A stretch of 9,099 nucleotides of DNA from an uncultured Bacillaceae bacterium (GCA_937995745.1 CALKIU010000098.1:1-9099), one strand, 5' to 3'; positions 1-6,487 are shown, numbered from the stretch's first letter. Made by a program: numbers and translations. The notes: generated by a model not told the origin, from the sequence alone.

Positions 1-61
1 AACTTTTGCGGTTAAACAGAATTTTGTTAAAATCGAAATAGAATGTTTTCGTAAAATCACA

Positions 62-91
62 CTGGCAATTGCCGTAAAAACATGATATTAT
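62..91 (+). promoter_or_regulatory. Candidate sigma-A promoter for rpmG (extended -10)
   Basis: A -10 element TATTAT (86-91) is preceded by TG one base upstream (83-84), the extended -10 arrangement common in Bacillus. A weak -35 element CTGGCA (62-67) sits 18 bases upstream. Transcription would start near 98 and give a short leader before the L33 gene. A second, weaker TG-n-TAAAAT element lies at 25-33 and could be an alternative promoter. This is a motif match by eye only. Confidence 0.5.
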
Positions 92-141
92 AGAAAAGTC
101 GTGTGTATCTATAGTAACAGATAGTATGGAGGGGATAAGCG

Positions 142-291
142 ATGCGTGTAAATATAACTTTGGCTTGTACAGAATGCGGCGAGCGCAATTATATTACCAC
201 AAAAAATAAACGCAATAATCCTGATCGCCTTGAATTGAAAAAATATTGCCCGAGAGAAAGAAAAGTGACTGTGCATCGGGAAACAAAATAA
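142..291 (+). CDS. rpmGA: 50S ribosomal protein L33 (RpmGA type)
   Basis: This 49-residue basic protein is bacterial L33, a component of the large ribosomal subunit near the E site. It begins MRVNITLACTECGERNY and ends VHRETK, the standard start and end of L33. The central KNKRNNPDRLELKKY is also typical. A perfect GGAGGGG ribosome binding site lies at 128-134, seven bases before ATG. The first zinc-ribbon pair is intact (C9, C12), but the second is reduced to C36 followed by P-R-E, so only three cysteines remain. From memory the same three-cysteine form occurs in B. subtilis RpmGA, so this is probably normal for the paralogue, and the protein may bind zinc poorly. It is monocistronic: a promoter lies just upstream and a terminator overlaps the stop codon. 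Its place ahead of the cyclo-ligase matches the B. subtilis order. Confidence 0.95.
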   Translation: MRVNITLACTECGERNYITTKNKRNNPDRLELKKYCPRERKVTVHRETK

Positions 292-321
292 ACAGTAGGA
301 GAAACTTCCTGCTGTTTTTTT
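291..321 (+). terminator. Intrinsic terminator of rpmG
   Basis: AACAGTAGGA (291-300) pairs with TCCTGCTGTT (307-316), giving ten base pairs including one U-G, with a small loop. Seven T residues follow (315-321). The stem starts on the last base of the L33 stop codon, so transcription of the ribosomal gene ends at once and the next gene needs its own promoter. Confidence 0.9.
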
Positions 322-399
322 ATTTGCTTTCGGGCATTTTGCTGTTCTTGATGATTCGCTGCCCTTGCAGATTCCCGTGCATGCGGAGCGGAAATTTTT

Positions 400-405
400 T
401 ATAAT
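400..405 (+). promoter_or_regulatory. Possible -10 element for the cyclo-ligase transcript
   Basis: A perfect TATAAT occurs at 400-405 in the otherwise non-coding stretch 322-559. No convincing -35 hexamer is found 16 to 18 bases upstream (the bases there are CGTGCAT). Because the L33 terminator lies upstream, some promoter must exist in this gap, and this is the best single element. The call is weak. Confidence 0.3.
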
Positions 406-450
406 TTTTTTGAAACGGTAAAAATAGGTATCATTCAAAACTGCATTGTG

Positions 451-476
451 CCTGGCCTCGTTTTAACGGGGGCAGG
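451..476 (+). repeat. Strong hairpin in the leader of the cyclo-ligase gene
   Basis: CCTGGCCTCGT (451-461) pairs with ACGGGGGCAGG (466-476) around a four-base loop. That is an 11-position stem with one G-G mismatch and one U-G pair. No T-run follows, so it is not a normal intrinsic terminator. It sits about 84 bases before the start codon. A Shine-Dalgarno-like AGGAAGAGG (474-482) and a four-codon reading frame (488-502, MKRQ and stop) come directly after it. A regulatory role is inference. Confidence 0.45.
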
Positions 477-559
477 AAGAGGTTTCAATGAAGAGGCAAT
501 GATGAATGTACATCAAATTCATAAAATATGTTTGCAGAAAAAATTTTGGAGGCGCGGCC

Positions 560-1129
560 ATGAACGAGAAAAAGATGCTTCGCAAAAAGATGAAAGAACA
601 GCTATCAACAATCTCGAAACCGGATTATGAACATTATTCATACGTCATCGCGCAAAAACTGTATGAACAGGATGAATGGAAAAAAGCGAAAACGATCGGT
701 GTCACCGTGTCGAATATGCCGGAAGTGGATACGTACCAAATTATTCGCAGGGCATGGGAAGAAGGAAAGAGGGTTGCCGTACCCAAATGCCGCCCGCGGG
801 AAAAGGTTTTGGAATTTCGCCGTCTCTCTGCGTTTAAGCAGTTGGAGTCCGTATATTTTGGTTTGTGGGAACCCATTCCGGACCTTACGGAAGAAGTGAA
901 ACCTGGGGAAATTGACCTTTTGATTGTTCCCGGATTGGCTTTTTCAAGAAACGGTTACAGGCTCGGTTTCGGCGGAGGGTATTATGATCGTTTTTTGAAA
1001 TCTTATACGGGACACACCGTTTCCCTTGCTTTTCACATGCAGCTTGTGGAACGCATCCCTGTGGAAGAGCACGACAAGCCCGTCGAAAAAATCATTACGG
1101 ATCGGGAGATTTTGTCCATTCATGATTAA
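560..1129 (+). CDS. yqgN: 5-formyltetrahydrofolate cyclo-ligase (MTHFS)
   Basis: This cytoplasmic enzyme uses ATP to convert 5-formyltetrahydrofolate into 5,10-methenyltetrahydrofolate, returning the storage or inhibitory folate to the one-carbon pool. The 189-residue length is normal for the family. The hallmark nucleotide-binding and active-site loop is clear at residues 134-144 (RLGFGGGYYDR). The basic N-terminal helix (K4, K5, R8, K9) and the VAVPK segment (72-76) are also family features. The position before the loop, often Asp (AFDxxG), is Ser here (S129). ATG at 560 is chosen because GGAGG lies at 548-552, seven bases upstream. The longer frame from 506 has no ribosome binding site. 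The gene ends inside the start of the DUF92 gene (8-base overlap), so the two are probably translationally coupled. It occupies the place of B. subtilis yqgN. Confidence 0.95.
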   Translation: MNEKKMLRKKMKEQLSTISKPDYEHYSYVIAQKLYEQDEWKKAKTIGVTVSNMPEVDTYQIIRRAWEEGKRVAVPKCRPREKVLEFRRLSAFKQLESVYFGLWEPIPDLTEEVKPGEIDLLIVPGLAFSRNGYRLGFGGGYYDRFLKSYTGHTVSLAFHMQLVERIPVEEHDKPVEKIITDREILSIHD

Positions 1130-1901
1130 AGGACTCTTGTTTTGTGTATTCATTGCGGCATGTGCATTTCTGGCACGGTTATTCTCCGCCTTGACTTTAT
1201 CGGGGGCTGTGGCTGCATCTGTTACCGGAATTTTGGTTTATCTCGGTTTCGGGTTAAAAGGGGTTTTGGTCCTTGTATTGTTTTTTGTTACTTCCAGTTT
1301 CTTTTCAAAATACAAGAAGGAGGTCAAAAAAGAGGCGGCGGAAAAAACGGAAAAAGGAGACTGCCGGGATTGGCGGCAAGTGGCGGCGAACGGCGGAATT
1401 GCCGCTCTGGCGGGAATCGGGCATTTTTTGACCGGCGAGGAATTGTGGCTGTTTATCTTTTCCGTTTCCCTTGCTTGCGCCAATGCCGATACTTGGGCCT
1501 CTGAGATCGGTGTGTTAAGCCGCAAACCGCCATTGTCCCTGCGTACATTTTCCAACGCGGCTCCGGGCACTTCCGGAGCTGTCAGTGGGGCAGGAACATT
1601 GGCCGCGTTTTCCGGCTCTTTCTTAATTGCGGCGGCGGTTTATTTTTTGTTTTCCGTTTCCCTCGAGACCGCGATGCTCATTTTCATTTTCGGTTTCCTC
1701 GGAAATGTGATTGATTCGATTATCGGAGCCTATTGGCAAGCTCTCTATCAATGCCGGGTGTGTCAAAAAGAAACGGAAAGATTAACCCATTGCGGGCGAA
1801 AAACGAAAAAGATTAAAGGTTTGTCCGTCTTGAATAATGATATGGTAAACTTTCTTTCCGGATTGTCGGCGGCGATCATCGGGGTCATATTTTTCTTGTG
1901 A
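1122..1901 (+). CDS. DUF92 family integral membrane protein (TMEM19/VTE6-like)
   Basis: This 259-residue polytopic membrane protein carries the DUF92 signature blocks in order: an ANADTWASEIG motif (120-130), PGTSGAVSGAGT (148-159), GNVIDSIIGAYWQ (194-206) and NNDMVNFLSG (238-247). Hydrophobic segments lie near 4-21, 24-42, 45-61, 88-103, 108-122, 160-181, 184-205 and 244-259. A basic loop (63-86) separates the third and fourth. Plant VTE6, a phytyl-phosphate kinase, belongs to this family, so a role with a polyprenyl phosphate at the membrane is possible, but the bacterial substrate is unknown to me. The loop at 211-224 holds C-x2-C and H-C, a possible metal site. ATG at 1122 overlaps the cyclo-ligase stop codon by eight bases. 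The nearest Shine-Dalgarno-like GGGAG (1104-1108) is rather far, which fits translational coupling. Confidence 0.88.
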   Translation: MIKGLLFCVFIAACAFLARLFSALTLSGAVAASVTGILVYLGFGLKGVLVLVLFFVTSSFFSKYKKEVKKEAAEKTEKGDCRDWRQVAANGGIAALAGIGHFLTGEELWLFIFSVSLACANADTWASEIGVLSRKPPLSLRTFSNAAPGTSGAVSGAGTLAAFSGSFLIAAAVYFLFSVSLETAMLIFIFGFLGNVIDSIIGAYWQALYQCRVCQKETERLTHCGRKTKKIKGLSVLNNDMVNFLSGLSAAIIGVIFFL

Positions 1902-1974
1902 ACAGAAATACTATGTAAGAGCGAGTTTGGCAGTTCCAAAATAACTCAGTATCCGGAAAAGGAGGAAGCTATCC

Positions 1975-2937
1975 TTGCAAGATCGAGTAAATCGCGTAGT
2001 ATTGATCGGCACCGGCCTGGTCGGTTCCAGTTATGCTTTTGCCATGCTGAATCAAGGTGTGGCCGAAGAACTCGTGCTCATTGATTTGAACAAGGAAAAA
2101 GCCGAAGGGGATGTGATGGATTTAAATCATGGAATTTCTTTTGCCCCGTCGGTAACAAAAATATGGTTCGGCGATTATACTGACTGCCGGGACGCGGACA
2201 TAGTCGTTATTTGTGCCGGAGCCAACCAAAAGCCCGGAGAGACACGATTGGACCTTCTAGATAAAAACACCCGCATTTTTAAAGGAATTGTGGAACAAAT
2301 TATGGCAAGCGGATTTAACGGGATTATCATTGTGGCCACCAATCCGGTGGACGTATTGTCTTATGCCACATGGAAGTTTTCCGGCTTGCCGAAAGAAAGG
2401 GTGATCGGTTCGGGAACGATCTTGGACACAGCCCGGTTCCGTTATTTGCTTGGAGAATACTTCAACATTGACGCGCGAAACGTTCACGCATACATTATCG
2501 GCGAGCACGGCGATACGGAACTTCCTGTATGGAGCCATGCCGATATTGCCGGACGGTCCATCTCCGATTGGGTTAAAACAAGCGACTCTTATAGACAAGA
2601 AGATTTGGATGAAATTTTTATGAATGTGCGTGACGCGGCATATCACATTATTGAACGGAAAGGAGCCACGTATTACGGGATTGCGATGGGGCTCGCGCGG
2701 TTGACGAAAGCAATTTTGCAAAATGAGAATTCCGTCCTGACCGTATCCGCATATTTGGACGGCGAGTACGGACATGAAGGATTGTACATAGGTGTACCCG
2801 CCATTGTCAACAGGAGCGGTGTCCGCGGAATTATCGAACTGGCCCTCAGTGAAGAAGAGAGAAAACAATTTGCCCATTCGGTTGGGGTCATCAAAAAATC
2901 GAACGAAAAAGTTGATGAGATTTTTCAATCCGGATGA
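1975..2937 (+). CDS. ldh: L-lactate dehydrogenase, FBP-responsive type
   Basis: This enzyme reduces pyruvate to L-lactate with NADH, regenerating NAD+ during fermentation; it is a soluble tetramer. At 320 residues it has the usual length. Visible features are the Rossmann GTGLVGSS loop (12-19), D37 for the NAD ribose, and Q85, the residue that separates lactate from malate dehydrogenase, in GANQKPGETR. The mobile-loop R91, N123, D151, R154 and the catalytic H178 in IIGEHGD are also present. R156 and H171 match the pair that binds fructose-1,6-bisphosphate in the Geobacillus stearothermophilus enzyme, so allosteric activation is likely. The start is TTG: AAAAGGAGG at 1957-1965 lies nine bases before it, and no in-frame ATG fits the conserved N-terminus. 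It follows DUF92 by 73 bases with no terminator, and I see no clear promoter. B. subtilis has its ldh elsewhere. Confidence 0.97.
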   Translation: MQDRVNRVVLIGTGLVGSSYAFAMLNQGVAEELVLIDLNKEKAEGDVMDLNHGISFAPSVTKIWFGDYTDCRDADIVVICAGANQKPGETRLDLLDKNTRIFKGIVEQIMASGFNGIIIVATNPVDVLSYATWKFSGLPKERVIGSGTILDTARFRYLLGEYFNIDARNVHAYIIGEHGDTELPVWSHADIAGRSISDWVKTSDSYRQEDLDEIFMNVRDAAYHIIERKGATYYGIAMGLARLTKAILQNENSVLTVSAYLDGEYGHEGLYIGVPAIVNRSGVRGIIELALSEEERKQFAHSVGVIKKSNEKVDEIFQSG

Positions 2938-2945
2938 TCTTTGTA

Positions 2946-2961
2946 CCGGTTGTTTCACCGG
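2946..2961 (+). repeat. Small GC hairpin after ldh
   Basis: CCGGT (2946-2950) pairs with ACCGG (2957-2961) across a six-base loop, directly after the ldh stop codon. Only a four-base T-run follows (2965-2968), so termination would be partial at best. It may simply reduce read-through into the small downstream gene. Confidence 0.3.
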
Positions 2962-2996
2962 GCCGTTTTGAAAAAACAAAAAAGGAGGGACGAACG

Positions 2997-3182
2997 ATGC
3001 CGCGTGCGCTTTCCCTGCTTGCTCTCGTTTTGGGCTGGCTTATCATCTTCAAATATCGTTACCGCATCATAAACCTTCTTTTTGCCAACCGGCTTATCAG
3101 GAGAACAGTCATTTCGTTGTTGATGAGTATTCCATCCGTCAGAAGCAGGCTGATGCAAACCGTTTTTCCGCCTGCTGTTTGA
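2997..3182 (+). CDS. yqgO: Small membrane protein, YqgO-like
   Basis: This 61-residue protein has a hydrophobic N-terminal segment (residues 4-18, ALSLLALVLGWLIIF), then a strongly basic stretch (K19 to R23 and R32 to R36) and a second mildly hydrophobic part (37-46). It looks like a single-pass or peripheral membrane peptide with a cytoplasmic basic face, and it has no cysteines or catalytic signature. ATG at 2997 is supported by a perfect AAAGGAGG at 2981-2988, eight bases upstream. A longer frame reaching back to 2934 lacks a ribosome binding site. In B. subtilis an uncharacterised small membrane protein, YqgO, lies in this place before gluP. I base the symbol on position, size and topology, not on a proven alignment. 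Its function is unknown. Confidence 0.75.
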   Translation: MPRALSLLALVLGWLIIFKYRYRIINLLFANRLIRRTVISLLMSIPSVRSRLMQTVFPPAV

Positions 3183-3232
3183 AAACGGGCCGCGGCGTTT
3201 TTGGCTGTTTTCTGAAAAAAGATGCTTTTTCA
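3181..3232 (+). repeat. Two stacked hairpins downstream of yqgO
   Basis: GAAAAC (3181-3186) pairs with GTTTTC (3207-3212), with GCC (3189-3191) and GGC (3203-3205) pairing inside. Immediately after it TGAAAAA (3213-3219) pairs with TTTTTCA (3226-3232) around a six-base loop. They come before the terminator at 3236-3264, so the mRNA 3' end would be a row of three stem-loops. Confidence 0.5.
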
Positions 3233-3235
3233 AAT

Positions 3236-3264
3236 GAGAGGCAAATTCACAGCCTCTTTTTTTT
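3236..3264 (+). terminator. Intrinsic terminator of the ldh/yqgO region
   Basis: GAGAGGC (3236-3242) pairs with GCCTCTT (3252-3258) around a nine-base loop, the last pair being U-G. An eight-T run (3257-3264) overlaps the stem end. It closes the upstream transcript before the gluP promoter region. Confidence 0.85.
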
Positions 3265-3317
3265 ATCCTTTTTTGTCAGATCATATATAATTCTTAAGTA
3301 AGGACGATATTATAGTT

Positions 3318-3323
3318 TATAAT
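3318..3323 (+). promoter_or_regulatory. Possible -10 element for gluP
   Basis: A perfect TATAAT at 3318-3323 lies between the upstream terminator and gluP. The expected -35 position holds only TTAAGT (3294-3299, 18-base spacing), a poor match. A second AT-rich hexamer TATTAT (3308-3313) also lacks a good -35. A promoter is needed here because a terminator precedes it, but the exact element is uncertain. Confidence 0.35.
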
Positions 3324-3383
3324 GGTTTTACGAATCAAACATCCGACATTACTTTTTACGGCTGGGTGAAAGTAGGGAAAATT

Positions 3384-4934
3384 TTGAGTAACTTGGAAAA
3401 TTATTTGTTTTGGAAGTTGGCATATTTTTTTATCAAACAACATGGATTTCGCATGGTCAGCTTGTCGGACAATGAAAGGGAATTATGGCTGGAAAACAGG
3501 AGCCACAAAACTGTTCAGGCTGTCCGGTTGTTGCGGGTTGATTTGACTTGGAGCAATTTGGTGGCAAGAGACATAGAGCGGACCGCCCAAAAAGGGGAAT
3601 TGCTTCGCAGACGGCTGTTCATGAGGAATATGACCGTGTTGAATCTTTACATCTCTTCATACGAGCCGGTTGATGATTATTCTTTTATTGAAAAGCCGTT
3701 CTTGTTTCCACGGGGAGAAAGAACGAGAGTCATTTCAAAAATAGTGGAGCGGCAGAATTATGCCGAAAGTCTTGCCCGGCTGGCTGATGCGTTTCCGGGG
3801 GAACTTGCCCTTCCCGGAGAATTCGAATCTTATACAGACGAAGCGGACAGGTTAAAAAGACGGGTTTTGGAAGAGGACGTTCAAAGGTTTAAGCAGGAAA
3901 AGGCTGTATTTTTCTACGGCACTCCTTTTTTTACCTATGTCTTTATGGCCGTGCAAATTATTGTTTTTATCTTAATGGAGTTTGCCGGCGGAAGCAAAAA
4001 TTCTATTACTTTGATAGATTTTGGAGCGAAATTTAATCCTTTGATTTTGGAAGGGGAATGGTGGCGTTTCCTAACGCCGATGGTCATCCATATCGGTTTT
4101 TTGCATTTGTTCATGAATTCTCTTGCTTTATATTATTTGGGAACGGTTGTGGAACGGATTTTCGGGAATGTCCGTTTTCTTTTCATATATCTTGTTTCCG
4201 GTTTTTTCGGAACTTTAGCCAGTTTTTTGTTCAGTTCCAGTTTGTCGGCAGGGGCCAGCGGGGCGATTTTTGGTTGTTTCGGAGCACTCCTTTATTTTGG
4301 CTGCATCTATCCGAAGTTGTTTTTCCGCACGATCGGATTGAACATCATCCTTATTTTGGGCATAAATTTGTCTTTCGGATTTACTATACCGGGAATTGAC
4401 AATGCGGGGCACATCGGCGGCCTCATCGGCGGATTTTTGGCAACAGGAATCGTTCATTTCCCCAAAAAAAGAAAAATCGGCTGGCAATGGCTGTTTTTAA
4501 TCTTGACTGTTTCGCTTTCCGTCGCTTCTTTAAATTACGGATTCAAACATCCGGACAAAATCGTCAACGAGAATGCCGCTTTGACTCTGGCGAAATATTA
4601 CATGTTAAAGGGTGACGCGGACAAAGCTCATCAATATTTGACTTCTTCCCATTTATACGAAAATGATCCGTCTCCGGAATATTTGCTCATTTTGGCTGAG
4701 GTGGAACTGGCGACAAACCGATTGCCGGAAGCGGAAAGACATCTTTTGCAGGCGATTGAATCAGACCCTGACTTGGCGGAAGCTTATTATGTTCTTGCCC
4801 ATATATATGAGGCTTCAGGAAACCGGAAAAAAGCGATCCAATTCATGCAAAAGGCCGTCGAATTGGATCCCGATAACAAGCATTATTTGGAACAATTGAG
4901 ACAATTGGAAAGACAGAGAAAATACATTTTCTGA
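3384..4934 (+). CDS. gluP: Rhomboid intramembrane serine protease GluP
   Basis: This membrane-embedded serine protease is 516 residues long. A soluble N-terminal domain (about 1-180) is followed by the rhomboid core (about 183-390) and a C-terminal TPR region (about 395-510, three repeats such as AEAYYVLAHIYEASGNRKKA). The catalytic dyad is S292 in GASGAIFG and H343 in NAGHIGG, with the family HxxxN at H241 and N245. The recalled dyad of B. subtilis YqgP (S288, H339) fits with a constant offset. There the protein is linked to glucose export and, with FtsH, to cleavage of the MgtE magnesium transporter. I prefer TTG at 3384: AGTAGGG lies six bases upstream and the resulting N-terminus (LENYLFWK) lines up with the family. 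GTG at 3366 (522 residues) has no ribosome binding site. No terminator separates it from the next gene. Confidence 0.95.
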   Translation: MSNLENYLFWKLAYFFIKQHGFRMVSLSDNERELWLENRSHKTVQAVRLLRVDLTWSNLVARDIERTAQKGELLRRRLFMRNMTVLNLYISSYEPVDDYSFIEKPFLFPRGERTRVISKIVERQNYAESLARLADAFPGELALPGEFESYTDEADRLKRRVLEEDVQRFKQEKAVFFYGTPFFTYVFMAVQIIVFILMEFAGGSKNSITLIDFGAKFNPLILEGEWWRFLTPMVIHIGFLHLFMNSLALYYLGTVVERIFGNVRFLFIYLVSGFFGTLASFLFSSSLSAGASGAIFGCFGALLYFGCIYPKLFFRTIGLNIILILGINLSFGFTIPGIDNAGHIGGLIGGFLATGIVHFPKKRKIGWQWLFLILTVSLSVASLNYGFKHPDKIVNENAALTLAKYYMLKGDADKAHQYLTSSHLYENDPSPEYLLILAEVELATNRLPEAERHLLQAIESDPDLAEAYYVLAHIYEASGNRKKAIQFMQKAVELDPDNKHYLEQLRQLERQRKYIF

Positions 4935-5018
4935 ATTTATTTGCATGTATGTTTTTTGTCAGAGTAGCAAAAGATGTGTATGAAGCAACGGTTGAAAGAG
5001 ACAACTTCGAGGTGGATC

Positions 5019-6479
5019 ATGGAAGAAGTCGCTAAGAGAACGCTCAGCACGGATATCCGGGACAACAGGAAATTTCTGAAAGAAGCCCTCGGCGTTGATA
5101 AGAGTTTTGATGTCATTCAACTGGATGTGGAGTATTCATCCAGAGATATGACCTTTTACTTTATTGACGGTTTTGTGAAAGATGAAGTTCTTCTCCATAT
5201 TATGCGGGAATTGTCCAAATTGGGTCCGGACGAATTGCGGACGGACGCTTTGCCGAAGTTGCTGAAAAGATATATTCCTTATGTGGAAATTGACACATCG
5301 GATGACACGGACCAGATCATTACTTCGATTTTGTCCGGCACGGCTGCTTTAATAGTGGACGGCATTGATCGCGCCATTTTGATTGATGCCCGCACTTATC
5401 CGGCGCGGAACCCCGACGAGCCCGATACGGAGCGGGTCGTCCGCGGTTCCAGGGACGGATTCGTGGAGACGTTGGTGTTTAATACGGCCCTGATACGCCG
5501 GCGGATACGGGAACGGACATTGCGGATAGAATTTTTGCAAGCGGGTCGCCGTTCGAAAACGGATATTGTCCTCTGCTATATTGAAGATATTGCCGATATG
5601 GAGAGAGTGAAGCAGCTGAAAGATCATATTTCCAAAATCGATACGGACGGCTTGACGATGGCCGAAAAATCGATTGAGGAATATTTATCCGGCCGGCATT
5701 GGAGCCCTTTTCCGACGGTGAGATATACAGAACGTCCCGATGTTGCCGCAAGCCATTTGTATGAGGGGCATATCGGGATCATTGTTGACGGGTCTCCGAG
5801 CGTGATTATAACGCCGGCCACATATTGGCACCATCTGCAGCATGCTGAAGAATACCGCAACAAACCGGTGGTTGGCGCGTATCTGCGGTTTGTCCGTTTC
5901 CTGGCTGTTTGGGCATCGATTTTTCTGCTGCCGTTATGGTATTTGCTTGTGATTGATCCGCAATACGTGCCAAAAGGGCTGTCTTTTATCGGGCCTAATG
6001 AAGACGGAGCCATCCCGTTGATTTTTCAGTTTTTAATCGTTGAAATAGGCATAGATATGCTGCGAATGGCCGCGATTCACACTCCATCGGCGTTGGCGAC
6101 CGCATTGGGTTTGATTGCGGCCTTAATGATTGGCCAGGTCGCCGTTGAAGTGGGCCTTTTGACGAATGAAGTGATTCTTTACTTGTCGGTCGCTGCCGTG
6201 GGAACGTTTGCTACTCCCAGTTATGAAATGAGCCAGGCCAACCGGCTCGTCCGCTTGGTATTGCTTGTGTTGACTGCACTTTTCCACTATTACGGATTTT
6301 TGATTGGAACCGTTCTCATATTCCTTTTGCTTGTACGTCACCAATCATTCGGAGTCCCTTATTTGTGGCCGTTTATTCCTTTTGAGTGGCAATCATTCAA
6401 AGATGTTTTAATCCGTTTCCCGATGCCTCTCCGCAACCGCCGCCCGAAAATTTTGCATCCGCGGGATCCGGATCGCTGA
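5019..6479 (+). CDS. SpoVAF-like spore protein, GerA family
   Basis: This 486-residue protein resembles SpoVAF, a GerAA-related inner spore membrane protein. In B. subtilis SpoVAF forms a complex with FigP that amplifies ion release during germination. The N-terminal soluble part (1-285) includes the family region ILSGTAALIVDGIDRAILID. Membrane segments lie near 291-312, 331-352, 357-378, 381-400 and 410-440. The stretches TPSALATALGLIAA, TFATPSYEMSQANRLVRL and PYLWPFIPF are typical of SpoVAF rather than of GerAA receptors. The tail is basic and proline-rich. ATG at 5019 follows GAGGTG (5009-5014). The upstream ATG at 4974, adding 15 residues, has no ribosome binding site. It lies 84 bases after gluP without a terminator, so co-transcription is possible. 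No spoVA genes are next to it, which is unusual for SpoVAF, so it may be a paralogue with its own role. Confidence 0.85.
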   Translation: MEEVAKRTLSTDIRDNRKFLKEALGVDKSFDVIQLDVEYSSRDMTFYFIDGFVKDEVLLHIMRELSKLGPDELRTDALPKLLKRYIPYVEIDTSDDTDQIITSILSGTAALIVDGIDRAILIDARTYPARNPDEPDTERVVRGSRDGFVETLVFNTALIRRRIRERTLRIEFLQAGRRSKTDIVLCYIEDIADMERVKQLKDHISKIDTDGLTMAEKSIEEYLSGRHWSPFPTVRYTERPDVAASHLYEGHIGIIVDGSPSVIITPATYWHHLQHAEEYRNKPVVGAYLRFVRFLAVWASIFLLPLWYLLVIDPQYVPKGLSFIGPNEDGAIPLIFQFLIVEIGIDMLRMAAIHTPSALATALGLIAALMIGQVAVEVGLLTNEVILYLSVAAVGTFATPSYEMSQANRLVRLVLLVLTALFHYYGFLIGTVLIFLLLVRHQSFGVPYLWPFIPFEWQSFKDVLIRFPMPLRNRRPKILHPRDPDR

Positions 6480-6487
6480 CGTTCTTG

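Noticed and set aside
109..438. Minus-strand 109-codon frame covering the L33 gene and its terminator
   Set aside because: It runs through a proven ribosomal gene, its terminator and promoter, and its translation has no protein-like features.
322..559. 6S RNA or a known riboswitch before the cyclo-ligase gene
   Set aside because: Considered because 6S RNA neighbours this enzyme gene in proteobacteria, but I see neither the open-complex-like bubble structure nor motifs of a known riboswitch class.
2257..2979. Long antisense open frame (240 codons) opposite ldh
   Set aside because: It mirrors the codon pattern of the well-supported lactate dehydrogenase. It has no ribosome binding site and no recognisable domain.
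4918..4950. Possible sigma-G promoter (AAATA ... CATGTAT) before the SpoVAF-like gene
   Set aside because: Spacing (19) and both boxes deviate too much from the sigma-G consensus, and the first box lies inside gluP.
4974..5018. Longer N-terminus for the SpoVAF-like protein from ATG 4974
   Set aside because: It has no Shine-Dalgarno sequence, whereas ATG 5019 has GAGGTG correctly placed. The longer form cannot be fully excluded.
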